From the NCBI RefSeq assembly GCF_009176545.1, contig NZ_VTOJ01000002.1, positions 1,178,001-1,242,000 on the forward strand: a DNA stretch of 64,000 bases, given 5' to 3'. A program made the translations under genes and the position numbers. This DNA is from Salinigranum salinum. Its GTDB lineage: Archaea > Halobacteriota > Halobacteria > Halobacteriales > Haloferacaceae. Of the stretch, positions 8,779 through 17,144 are shown piece after piece; positions within the stretch are counted from its first letter, which is position 1; every line of letters begins with the position of its first letter. The notes under the pieces were generated by a model. That model did not search any database and was not told the DNA's origin. It was given only the letters and a program-made list of their open reading frames with translations.

Positions 8779-8853
8779 ATGAGAAACAGTATCATTCAGA
8801 CGGCAGCCACGCGGCGTGGCACCGAGCGGAATCGACGGGGGGGAGAGCCGTGA
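8779..8853 (+). CDS. 24-residue leader micro-ORF overlapping livH
   Basis: ATG at 8779 opens a 24-codon frame (beginning MRNSIIQTAATRRG and rich in Arg) whose TGA at 8851-8853 overlaps the livH GTG start in a GTGA arrangement. A TATA box at the right distance predicts a leaderless message beginning at this ATG. Translation of livH would then depend on ribosomes finishing this ORF. An alternative is that the ATG is the start of a mis-framed longer LivH, but no frameshift is needed for livH to look complete. No known family is recognised. Confidence 0.4.
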   Translation: MRNSIIQTAATRRGTERNRRGGEP

Positions 8854-9785
8854 GCCTGCTGGCTGACGTGCTCACGATCCTCCTGAACGGCCTGCAACAG
8901 GGCGCCATCTTCGTGCTCCTCGCGGTCGGTCTCTCGATCATCCTCGGCACACTCAAGTTCGTCAACTTCGCTCACGGCGCGCTGTATCTCGTCGGGACGT
9001 ACGCGGGGCTGTTCATCGCGCTCGACGTGAGCCTCACCAGCGGCAAGCTCCAAGAGTGGGGGTACGCGGACGTCGGGCTCGGCTTCGGTTTCCTCGCGGC
9101 CCTCGTCTTCGTCCCGCTGTTCGTCTTCGTCGTCGGGCTGTTGATGGAGCGGTTCGTGGCGCGTCCGTTCTACGACCGCCCCGACACCGACCAGATCCTC
9201 GTGACGTTCGGCCTCGCGATCATCGTCCAGGAGCTGTTCCGTGCCCTGTTCGGCAGCAACTCGCTGCCGTTCGAGCAGCCGGCGTGGGCGTCGGGACCCA
9301 TCGCGCTCCCGGTCGTCGGCAACTTCCCACAGTGGCGGCTGTGGGTCATCGCCATCACCGCCGTCCTCGTGGTCATGGTCTACCTGCTCGTCGAGTACAC
9401 CGACTTCGGGCTGGTCGTCCGCGCAGGGACGCGTGACGCCGAGATGGTCCGGCTGCTCGGGATCAAGATCTCCCGGCCGTACATCGTCGTCTTCGGGATC
9501 GGCGCGTCGCTCGCCGGCGTCGCCGGCGTGGTCGGCGGCCCGCTGAACGTCGTCAACCCCACGGTCGGGACCGACATCCTCGTCCCGGCCTTTCTCACCG
9601 TCGTCATCGGCGGCGTCGGCTCGATCGCCGGCGCGGTGCTCGGCGGGGTGCTGTTCGGGCTCACCACGGCGACGCTCATCGCCTTCGCGCCCGCGTGGTC
9701 GCAGGTCGGACTGTACGCCATCGCCGCGATCGTGCTCCTGACGCGACCGCAGGGCCTGCTCGGGAGCGAGGAGGTGGGCGCATGA
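8850..9785 (+). CDS. livH: Branched-chain amino acid-type ABC permease LivH
   Basis: This inner-membrane permease of the LivH/UrtB family has 311 residues and about eight hydrophobic segments. The conserved opening ILNGLQQGAIFVLLAVGLSI, GTLKFVNFAHGALY and the loop GLVVRAGTRDAEMVRLLGI, which contacts the ATPase, are present. The GTG start overlaps the TGA of the upstream micro-ORF, and the stop overlaps livM by 4 bp (ATGA). Translation along the operon is therefore likely coupled. Confidence 0.92.
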   Translation: MSLLADVLTILLNGLQQGAIFVLLAVGLSIILGTLKFVNFAHGALYLVGTYAGLFIALDVSLTSGKLQEWGYADVGLGFGFLAALVFVPLFVFVVGLLMERFVARPFYDRPDTDQILVTFGLAIIVQELFRALFGSNSLPFEQPAWASGPIALPVVGNFPQWRLWVIAITAVLVVMVYLLVEYTDFGLVVRAGTRDAEMVRLLGIKISRPYIVVFGIGASLAGVAGVVGGPLNVVNPTVGTDILVPAFLTVVIGGVGSIAGAVLGGVLFGLTTATLIAFAPAWSQVGLYAIAAIVLLTRPQGLLGSEEVGA

Positions 9786-10888
9786 GCGACGAGGCAGCCG
9801 GCGCGGGAGCCGAGGCCGAGACGACCTCCGGCGGACTCTCCGACCTGATCGGCATCTGGGCACCACGGGGGAACGAGGTGACCGTCGTCGGCGCGACCGC
9901 CGTCGTCATCGCGCTGTTCCCGTGGCTGTTCGCCGACGCGCCGGTGCTCAGTGGGTTGGTACAAGGGTACCGCGACCTGGCGACGCTGATGCTCATCTGG
10001 GGCATCTTCGCCATCGGGTTCGACCTGCTCTTGGGGTACACGGGGCTGCTCTCGTTCGGCCACGCCGCCTTCTGGGGCGGGGCGGCCTACGCGGCCGGCG
10101 TCTTCTCCGCGAACGTCTCGGGCGACCCGATCCTGATGGTCGTCGCCGGCACCGGCTTCGCCATCCTCCTGGCGTGGCTGCTCGGCTTCCTCTCCCTGCG
10201 ACGGGGTGGTATCTACTTCTCCATCCTGACGCTGGCGTTCGCACAGATGATATTCTACCTCTCCTCGTCGCCCCTCGCGTTCATCACGGGCGGCGAGAAC
10301 GGCTTCACCGGGGTCGAGATCGCAGAACTGTTCGGCATCATCGCGCTCGAGTCCGAACTCCCGTCAGTCCTCGGCACCGTCGTCGGCGACTGGCTGTACG
10401 CCTTCGTCGGCATCTTCACCGTCCTCGCGGTCGCCGCGGCGTACCGCATCCTCAACTCCCCGTACGGGATGGTGTTCCGGGCGATCCGCGAGAACGAACA
10501 GCGCGCGGAGTTCGTCGGGCTCAACGTCTGGCGCTACAAGCTGATGTCGTTCATCCTCTCGGGGGCGTTCGCGGGGGTCGCCGGGAGCCTGTTCACCATC
10601 CACGGCTCGTACGTCCCGCTGCAGTCGCTGTACTGGACCGAGTCGGGCGAGATCGTCATCATGGCCGTCCTCGGCGGGACGGGGTCGCTGTTCGGACCGA
10701 TGCTCGGTGCCGGGCTCTACCTCTACGTCGAGAACATCGTCAGCGGGTTCGGCACCGTCGGCGAGTTCTGGCACCTCATCCTCGGGATCCTGTTCGTGCT
10801 CGTCATCTGGCTGTTCCCCCGCGGTATCTGGGGACTCCTCCGCGACGCGCGCGACGCCGTGATGGAGACCGTCGGGGGTGGCCGCTGA
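9782..10888 (+). CDS. livM: Branched-chain amino acid-type ABC permease LivM
   Basis: The second permease of the importer has 368 residues and about ten hydrophobic segments. Family features are GFDLLLGYTGLLSFGHAAFWG and the coupling-loop region FRAIRENEQRAEFVGLNVWRYK. The N-terminal 30 residues are polar and probably cytoplasmic. The ATG at 9782 overlaps livH by 4 bp, and its TGA shares one base with the ATG of livG (TGATG). A longer GTG start upstream lies wholly inside livH and is unlikely. Confidence 0.92.
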   Translation: MSDEAAGAGAEAETTSGGLSDLIGIWAPRGNEVTVVGATAVVIALFPWLFADAPVLSGLVQGYRDLATLMLIWGIFAIGFDLLLGYTGLLSFGHAAFWGGAAYAAGVFSANVSGDPILMVVAGTGFAILLAWLLGFLSLRRGGIYFSILTLAFAQMIFYLSSSPLAFITGGENGFTGVEIAELFGIIALESELPSVLGTVVGDWLYAFVGIFTVLAVAAAYRILNSPYGMVFRAIRENEQRAEFVGLNVWRYKLMSFILSGAFAGVAGSLFTIHGSYVPLQSLYWTESGEIVIMAVLGGTGSLFGPMLGAGLYLYVENIVSGFGTVGEFWHLILGILFVLVIWLFPRGIWGLLRDARDAVMETVGGGR

Positions 10889-11646
10889 TGGCGCTGCTGG
10901 AGACCGAAGCCCTCGTCAAGGAGTTCGGGGGGCTCGTCGCGACCGACGACGTGGACCTCACCGTCGAGGAGGGCGAGCGCGTCTCGATCATCGGCCCGAA
11001 CGGGGCGGGCAAGTCGACGCTCATCAACCTCATCACGCGCCGGCTCAACCCGACGTCGGGCGACATCCGGTTCAAGGGCGAGTCGATCACCCGGATGGAC
11101 CCCCACGAGGTAGTCCAGCGTGGCGTCTCGAAGTCGTTCCAGACGGCGTCGATCTTCCCCGACCTGACGGTGCGGGAGAACGCCGAGATCGCCGCACTCG
11201 CGGCGGAACACGGCTCGTTCTCCTTCAACTTCCTCAGACACCGCGAGTCGCTCACGGACGTCCACCAGCTCACCGAGGAGACGCTCGACGCGGTCGGCCT
11301 GCTCAGACAGGCGGACGTCCCCGCGTCCGACCTCCCGTACGGCGACAAACGTCGGCTCGAGATCGGAATCGCACTCGCCGCCGAACCCGACCTCCTCCTG
11401 ATGGACGAGCCCACGGCCGGGATGTCCCCCGAGGAGACGAAGTCGACGGTCGACCTCATCGAGGAGGTCAAGCGCGAACTCGGCCTCACGTTCGTACTGG
11501 TCGAACACGACATGGAGATCGTCTTCAGCATCTCCGACCGCATCGTCGTCCTCAACCGTGGCCGCGTCATCGCGGAGGGCACTCCCGACGAGATCAGGGG
11601 CAACGAGGAGGTTCAAGAGGCGTATCTCGGGGGTGTCGAGCTGTGA
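10888..11646 (+). CDS. livG: ABC transporter ATP-binding protein LivG
   Basis: This 252-residue ATPase energises the LIV-type importer. It has Walker A GPNGAGKST, the LivG-type signature LPYGDKRRLEIGIAL, Walker B LLLMDEPTAGMSPEE and an H-loop LVEHDMEIV. The unusual signature (PYG rather than SGG) is normal in LivG proteins. Its stop overlaps the GTG of livF by 4 bp. Confidence 0.93.
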   Translation: MALLETEALVKEFGGLVATDDVDLTVEEGERVSIIGPNGAGKSTLINLITRRLNPTSGDIRFKGESITRMDPHEVVQRGVSKSFQTASIFPDLTVRENAEIAALAAEHGSFSFNFLRHRESLTDVHQLTEETLDAVGLLRQADVPASDLPYGDKRRLEIGIALAAEPDLLLMDEPTAGMSPEETKSTVDLIEEVKRELGLTFVLVEHDMEIVFSISDRIVVLNRGRVIAEGTPDEIRGNEEVQEAYLGGVEL

Positions 11647-12386
11647 GTTTGCTCGAACTCGAGAACGTCGACTCGTACTACGGTGAGAGCCACATCCTCC
11701 GCGACGTCTCGATGTCCGTCGAGGAGGGGGAGGTGTGTTCCCTGCTCGGCCGAAACGGTGCCGGCAAGACGACGACGCTCCGCTCCATCTCGGCGGCCCA
11801 CCCGCCCGACGTCAGAGACGGCACGATCCGCTTCAAGGGCGAGGACGTCACGGACCTCTCGACGGAGGACGTCTCCGCGCGGGGGATCTCGCTCGTCCCC
11901 GAGGAGCGGCGGGTGTTCCCGAACCTCACCGTGGCGGAGAACATCCGGCTGCCGGAGGTGGCGCGCAACAGATCGAACACCTGGGGGCGTTCGGTCAACC
12001 TCTCGGCCAAGGGGATGTCGACGGAACAGGTGTACGAGGAGTTCCCCCGGCTAGACGAGCGCCGCGACCAGAAGGCCGGTACGCTGTCGGGCGGTGAACA
12101 GCAGATGCTCGCCATCGCTCGCGCGCTGAGACAGAGCACGGACCTGTTGATGCTCGACGAGCCCTACGAGGGGCTCGCCCCGAAGATCATCGAGAACGTC
12201 GAGGCCGCCGTGGAACGGATCGCCGACCAGGGGACGACGATCCTGCTCGTCGAACAGAACGCCGCGGCCGCCATCAACATCTCCGACCGGGCGTACGTCA
12301 TCGACCAGGGACAGATCGTCTTCGACGGCACCGCCGAGGAGCTCCGCGACGACGAGGAGACCCGCGAGCGGTACCTGGGTGTCTGA
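11643..12386 (+). CDS. livF: ABC transporter ATP-binding protein LivF
   Basis: The partner ATPase (247 residues) begins at a GTG overlapping the livG stop. Walker A is GRNGAGKTT, the signature is LSGGEQQMLAIARAL, Walker B is LLMLDEPYEGLAP, and the H-loop-equivalent is LVEQNAAAA, in which Gln replaces the usual His-Asp pair, as is typical of LivF. It is the last transporter gene of the operon. Confidence 0.93.
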   Translation: MSLLELENVDSYYGESHILRDVSMSVEEGEVCSLLGRNGAGKTTTLRSISAAHPPDVRDGTIRFKGEDVTDLSTEDVSARGISLVPEERRVFPNLTVAENIRLPEVARNRSNTWGRSVNLSAKGMSTEQVYEEFPRLDERRDQKAGTLSGGEQQMLAIARALRQSTDLLMLDEPYEGLAPKIIENVEAAVERIADQGTTILLVEQNAAAAINISDRAYVIDQGQIVFDGTAEELRDDEETRERYLGV

Positions 12387-12389
12387 TAC

Positions 12390-13121
12390 ATGATGCCCGA
12401 CGCCGACGCCCAGGCCGTCGCCGAGGACGCGCTCGACGACCTGCTCGCCACGGGCGTCGTCGACGAGGCCGACGACGGCACGCTGTCGACCACGACCGAG
12501 TTCGAGGCCACCCGCGGGGTGTACTACGACAGCTACGTCGACGTCGACGACGAGGAGTTCCACCGCTCCGTCGCCGACGTCTTCGGTGTCTCGGTCGACG
12601 AGGCCGCAGCGTACCTCGCGGAGAACGACGTCTCCCGCGAGGAGTTCGTCGACTTCCTCGCGCTGCGGTCGTTCCTCGACGACCCCCCGGCACAGGGGAC
12701 ACTCGCGCTCATGGCGCGCCTCCTCGGCGAGATCGGGCCGGAGACGCCCGTGCCCGAACCGATCGAGGTCGTCACGGACGAGACGTACGAGACCTTCCTG
12801 ACCGAACACCCCGACGCCGTGCTCACCGTCTGGCGGCACTACTGCCAGCCGTGTGCGGAGATGAAAGACGACCTCGACGAGCTCCTGGCCGAACTCCCCG
12901 ACGACGTCGCCGTCGCGGGCCTCGACGGGGAGGAAGCGCCGCGGTTCCGGCTCGCCCACGGGGTCGACGCCGCACCGGCCCTCGTCCTGTTCCGCGACGG
13001 CGAGCGGCGCGAGGTCGAGACCGGCCGGACGACGCCCGAGGCGTTCGCGACGCTGATCGCACGGGTGTACGGCGACGACGTGGAGGGCAGCCCGGCGACC
13101 GACGGCGCGTCGGGCGGCTGA
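12390..13121 (+). CDS. Thioredoxin-fold protein with extra N-terminal domain, last gene of the LIV operon
   Basis: The ATG lies 3 nt after the livF stop, so the gene is almost certainly co-transcribed. Residues ~130-235 form a thioredoxin fold with the redox motif CQPC (WRHYCQPCAEMKDDL) and the cis-Pro region AAPALVLF. Residues 1-~125 are an acidic helical region (DVFGVSVDEAAAYLAENDVSREEFVDFLALRSFL) that I do not recognise. It could reduce disulfides or assist maturation. The link with transport is unexplained. A second ATG follows immediately at 12393. Confidence 0.82.
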   Translation: MMPDADAQAVAEDALDDLLATGVVDEADDGTLSTTTEFEATRGVYYDSYVDVDDEEFHRSVADVFGVSVDEAAAYLAENDVSREEFVDFLALRSFLDDPPAQGTLALMARLLGEIGPETPVPEPIEVVTDETYETFLTEHPDAVLTVWRHYCQPCAEMKDDLDELLAELPDDVAVAGLDGEEAPRFRLAHGVDAAPALVLFRDGERREVETGRTTPEAFATLIARVYGDDVEGSPATDGASGG

Positions 13122-13315
13122 CGGCGACGGGGTCGACGTCTCCGGTCCGCCGCGTCGACGTGACGACGAGGGACACGAGCGAGCAGGAGTTCGACGGTGT
13201 CAGCGAGCCCGCGAGCCGACGAGTCGTGAGTCTCCGAGGATCGATTCTGCGAGTCGGTGAGAAGCCGTGGATCCGCGAGCCCGTCCGTCGGCACGCCCAC
13301 GAACCGAACCAGCGG

Positions 13316-13345
13316 GTCGGTCGCTTACTGGTCGGTCGCTTACTG
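13316..13345. repeat. 15-bp tandem duplication across the usp stop codon
   Basis: GTCGGTCGCTTACTG occurs twice in direct tandem. The usp stop codon (13340-13342) lies inside the second copy, so the other copy carries the same stop-containing sequence just downstream. It looks like a recent slippage duplication in the 3' end of the gene. Confidence 0.7.
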
Positions 13346-13741
13346 GTCGTCGGGGACGCCCGTGACCAGCACGGGACGACCGGCGTTGAGGATGACCGTC
13401 TGGGTGACGCTCCCGAACAGCGCCTTCCCCGCGGGCGAACGCTTCCGGCCGCCGATGACGATGAGGTCGGCGTCGGCCTCGTCGGCGGCGTCGATGATGG
13501 CCTCGGCGGGGTCGCCGCTGGACTCCGTGACCTCGCACTCGACGCCTGCCTCTTCGAGCACCTCGGTCGCCGCCCGGACCGGGGCGAGCTGGGTTGCCGA
13601 GGCGCCGCTCGGGTTGTCGGTGAAGCTGTGGATGAGCGTGACGCGTTTCTCGGACGCGTCGCCCGGCATCCCCACCAGTTCCTCCGCACACAGTCTGGCG
13701 TGTGCCTCGTCCTCGTCGACGCCGATGATGGCGTGGTACAT
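13340..13741 (-). CDS. Universal stress protein (UspA family)
   Basis: A 133-residue single UspA domain. It starts with the first beta-strand MYHAIIGVDEDE and ends with the ATP-loop region IGGRKRSPAGKALFGSVTQ, close to the G-x2-G-x9-G-S/T consensus but with Lys at the second glycine position. Nucleotide binding is likely but slightly atypical. Family members act in stress tolerance, usually as dimers; no specific partner is visible. Confidence 0.9.
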   Translation of the reverse strand: MYHAIIGVDEDEAHARLCAEELVGMPGDASEKRVTLIHSFTDNPSGASATQLAPVRAATEVLEEAGVECEVTESSGDPAEAIIDAADEADADLIVIGGRKRSPAGKALFGSVTQTVILNAGRPVLVTGVPDDQ

Positions 13742-13765
13742 ACCCTCTGGTCCGAGTGGGTCGGC

Positions 13766-14251
13766 TTAGTCCTTTGGGGATTCGGTCGACCGGGATGCCG
13801 CGTCCGCCGTCGATTCGCCCGCGTCCGTGGCGTCGCTCTCTCCGCTGTCGCCCTCACTGGCGTGGTCGCCACGACCACCCGTGCTGTCGCCCTCACCCGC
13901 GCTGTCACCACGGCGAGCGGCGTCGGAGTCGACACCGGGAGGGCCCTCGAAGTCGGCCCGACCGACGGCGTCGGGGTCGTCGACCAGCGCCGAGACGAGC
14001 ACGACGAAGAGCAGGGGCACACCGAGGACGACTGCGACCGTGACCGCACCGTAGAGGCCGAACCCGACCGCGGTCGGCGGGAGTTCGACGAGGAAGAACA
14101 GCGCCGGCGGCGACGGATCGTCGACTGCCGTCGTGAAGAGCACGCCCAGGAGCCCGGAGACCGCGACCAGGGCGAGGTAGAGCCCGACGACGAACCGTTT
14201 TCCGCCCAGTCGACGGCCGGGTTCGTCGGCCGCTGCTGCGGTGTCGTTCAC
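13766..14251 (-). CDS. Two-helix membrane protein with acidic Ser/Gly/Asp-rich tail
   Basis: The protein (161 residues) has two transmembrane segments (FVVGLYLALVAVSGLLGVLF and a second around AVTVAVVLGVPLLFVVLVSAL) followed by an acidic low-complexity tail of about 60 residues. I chose the GTG at 14251 because it sits about 20 residues before the first helix, with no ATG nearby. Haloarchaeal genomes carry similar conserved hypothetical proteins. Function is unknown. Confidence 0.6.
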   Translation of the reverse strand: MNDTAAAADEPGRRLGGKRFVVGLYLALVAVSGLLGVLFTTAVDDPSPPALFFLVELPPTAVGFGLYGAVTVAVVLGVPLLFVVLVSALVDDPDAVGRADFEGPPGVDSDAARRGDSAGEGDSTGGRGDHASEGDSGESDATDAGESTADAASRSTESPKD

Positions 14252-14437
14252 GGCCGACGGTCGGGACGGCACCCGATTAGCCCTTTCGACCCGCGCCGAT
14301 TTCGAGCCGCGCCGGGTCACACCCGTGCGGGTGTCGACCCGCGCCGAAACCAGGCCGGATCGACCCCGACCACGACGGAGCGGGCGGCTCCAGCACGGGT
14401 GACAAGACTTATCAGCGCCGTTCGACCGTGTACTCCC

Positions 14438-16072
14438 ATGGGAGACGACCAGACCCCCGAGTGGCTGACGCCGAGTCGGCGTCGGTTCCTCGCCGGCGTC
14501 GGTGCGACCGGGGTCGCCAGCGTCGCGGGCTGTACCGGCGGTGACGGCAGTGGTGGCAGTGACGGCGGTGACGATGACGGCGACGGCGGCTCGAGCGGTG
14601 GCGGCTCTGGCGACGGGTCGGCGTCGGGTGACGACGGGGAATCGGCCGAGACGGTCGTCCGGATCGGCATCGCCAACGGCGGCTGGGACCTCGTCCCCGC
14701 GCGCGACACCGACTTCGACTCGAACAAGGTGTACACGCTCGTCTACGACAACGTCGTCAACCTCAACGCCGACGCCGAGGTGGTGCCGGACCTCGCCAGG
14801 GAGTGGTCGCGCGAGAGCGACACCCAGTACGTCTTCTCGCTCGAAGAGGGCGTCACGTTCCACAACGGCGACTCCTTCTCCGCCGAGGACGTGAAGTACA
14901 CCTACGACTGGATCCAGGCGAACGAGAACCCGCGGAAGAACTACGTCTCTTCGGTAGAGGACGTCGTCGTCGAGGACGATTACACCGTCCGATTCGACCT
15001 CTCGGAGCCGTTCGCGCCGTTCCTCTACAAGATCCACGCCGTGATGTGGCCCCTCTCGCAGACGGCGATGGAGGAGTACGGCGACGACTACAACCAGCAT
15101 CCCGTGGGGACGGGCCCGTTCCGGCTGACCGAGTGGGACTCCGGCAACGAGGCAGTTCTGGAGGCGTACGACGACTACTGGAAGGACGACCAGCCGAAGA
15201 TCGACCGCATCGAATTTCGGATACTGCCGGAGGACTCCTCGAAGGTCGCCCAGCTGGAGACGGGCGACGTCGACCTCGTCGACCGGCTGCCGCCGCAGTT
15301 CACGGAGCGGGTCGAATCATCCGGGAACGCCCGCGTCATCACCACGACGGGCGTGAGTTCGGGCCGGATCGACTTCAACACGGACGTCGAACCGCTGGGC
15401 GACCGCCGGGTGCGCCGCGCGCTCGCGTGGGCGATCGACAAGGAACGCATCGTCCAGACCGTCCTCCAGGGGTTCGGTACCCCCGGGAAAGCGATCCTCC
15501 CGGACTCGTACCCGCAGTACAACGACGCCATCTCCGACTTCGACCACCCGACCGGCGACCCCGAACGGGCCCGAACGCTGCTCGACGAGGCGGGCTACGG
15601 CGACGGCCTCTCGCTCGAGATCACGACCTCGACCCAGTCGCGGCACAGACGCGCCGCGACGCTCGTCCAGTCGATGTGGGGCGACGTCGGCGTCGACGCG
15701 TCGATCGAGTCGCTCGAGGGCAACGCCTTCTGGTCGCAGGAGACCAGCGGCGACTACGAGGTCGCGGTGTCGAACTTCACCTGGTTCGGCGACCCCGACA
15801 CCCTCCTCTACCTGTACCACTCCGAGGGGTTGAACGTGTGGAACATCGCGGACTCCGACCTGGACACCCTGCTGGAGGACCAGCGCCGGGCGGTCGACCC
15901 CGAGGCGCGCGCCGAGCTGATGAACGAGATCCAGCGGCTCACGTACGAGGAGGCGTACTCGATCTACACCTACTACCCCCAGCGCGTTCAGGGCATCTCG
16001 AACCGCATCACGGGGTTCGAACAGTATCCCAACGGCTCGTTCCGATCGCTCGACGCCGCGGACGTCGAGTAG
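14438..16072 (+). CDS. ABC transporter substrate-binding lipoprotein, peptide/nickel (family 5) type
   Basis: The N-terminus has a Tat motif SRRRFLAG and lipobox VAGC (Cys32), then a Gly/Asp/Ser linker to about residue 70. The body is an SBP_bac_5 domain of about 470 residues: ADAEVVPDLAREW, FSLEEGVTFHNGDSFSAEDVKYT, GTGPFRLTEW, and RRVRRALAWAIDKERIV. It should deliver peptides or another solute to a Dpp-type permease. The only such permease in the window lies on the opposite strand at 17.1-21.1 kb, so they are probably partners though not one operon. A TATA-like ACTTAT about 28 nt upstream supports the ATG. Confidence 0.9.
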   Translation: MGDDQTPEWLTPSRRRFLAGVGATGVASVAGCTGGDGSGGSDGGDDDGDGGSSGGGSGDGSASGDDGESAETVVRIGIANGGWDLVPARDTDFDSNKVYTLVYDNVVNLNADAEVVPDLAREWSRESDTQYVFSLEEGVTFHNGDSFSAEDVKYTYDWIQANENPRKNYVSSVEDVVVEDDYTVRFDLSEPFAPFLYKIHAVMWPLSQTAMEEYGDDYNQHPVGTGPFRLTEWDSGNEAVLEAYDDYWKDDQPKIDRIEFRILPEDSSKVAQLETGDVDLVDRLPPQFTERVESSGNARVITTTGVSSGRIDFNTDVEPLGDRRVRRALAWAIDKERIVQTVLQGFGTPGKAILPDSYPQYNDAISDFDHPTGDPERARTLLDEAGYGDGLSLEITTSTQSRHRRAATLVQSMWGDVGVDASIESLEGNAFWSQETSGDYEVAVSNFTWFGDPDTLLYLYHSEGLNVWNIADSDLDTLLEDQRRAVDPEARAELMNEIQRLTYEEAYSIYTYYPQRVQGISNRITGFEQYPNGSFRSLDAADVE

Positions 16073-16142
16073 TCGAGTGAGCGGCGGGGTCGGCCGTCGA
16101 TCGCTCGCGTCGGGTCGACACGAACCGGCGCGTTCGGGACGT

Positions 16143-16982
16143 TCACCGACGTTCCATCGCGACGTAGAGGCCGACGATCGCACAGAAGTACAGCACCATC
16201 CCGCCGACGACGAGCCACGTCAGTCGGTTCGAGGGGTCGAAGTTCTCCCAGTAGCGGACGACGCCGACGAGTACCAGCGTGAACCCGAGCAGTTGGCTCT
16301 GGACGAGGATGCGAGCCGCGCTCCAGCGCGGATCGAGCACCACGACGCCGTTCACGACGCCGAAGAGCGCGAACCACCCCGCCAGGATACGGGCGGTCAG
16401 CGGCGAGACCGTCCACGGCCACGCGCCGATCATGACGTCGGGGAGAACGAACAGCGCGACGGCAGCCACCGTGAGGATCGCGCCGAGACCGCCGCCGAGT
16501 ATCCGGACGACCCGTGGGAGGTGGACCGTCTCGTCGGTCGCCTCGCCCGGGTCGGTCCGCCGGTTGTACGCCCAGATCCCGGGCACGAGTACCGGCGTGA
16601 TCGCGTAGAGCACGACCCAGAGGACGAACGTGTGGTGGCCGTGGTTGAAGTTCGCCCAGTGGAGCACGGTCGCGACGGCCATGAACCACGTGAACGTCGC
16701 GATACCGAGGAACACTGGCGCGATCGTGTGCCACTCGTCGGTCGTGGAAACCCGGTAGAAGAAGTACACACCCGCCCCGTACCCCGCGCCCATGACGACC
16801 GGCGTCATCTCGGGACGGATCGTCCAGGCGAAGAACTCGGTCGTCCGGTGAGGGACGACGTACAGAACGAGGAACGCCGCAGCCAGAAACGGGACGATCA
16901 GACGGGCGACCCATCGGGTGAGGGGGAGGACGCGGTCGTCACGGACCCTGGACCCGTCTTCGTCGGTGCTCGCGTACGACAT
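16143..16982 (-). CDS. Polytopic membrane protein of unknown function
   Basis: The 279-residue protein contains roughly seven to eight hydrophobic helices and short polar loops, with a charged N-terminus. I recognise no catalytic motif. WHTIAPVFLGIATFTWFM and HWANFNHGHHTFVLWVVLY hold several histidines within or next to membrane segments, which could bind metal or heme; this is speculation. It lies between the DppA-like gene and the DppBC-DF genes, but 160 bp separate it from the transporter genes, so co-function is not implied. Confidence 0.65.
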   Translation of the reverse strand: MSYASTDEDGSRVRDDRVLPLTRWVARLIVPFLAAAFLVLYVVPHRTTEFFAWTIRPEMTPVVMGAGYGAGVYFFYRVSTTDEWHTIAPVFLGIATFTWFMAVATVLHWANFNHGHHTFVLWVVLYAITPVLVPGIWAYNRRTDPGEATDETVHLPRVVRILGGGLGAILTVAAVALFVLPDVMIGAWPWTVSPLTARILAGWFALFGVVNGVVVLDPRWSAARILVQSQLLGFTLVLVGVVRYWENFDPSNRLTWLVVGGMVLYFCAIVGLYVAMERR

Positions 16983-17144
16983 TCGTGCTCACCACTGACA
17001 GAGGTTCGCACAGTGTTCGACCCACGGTATCATACGTCTTCCCCCGGCCGGCGACCGCCCGGCGTGCGAGAGCAGCCGCCACCGGTCCGCACGGGTCCGT
17101 CTCGTCTCTCCCTCGCACCCCGTGCCGTGAGGCGGATCGGTGCG

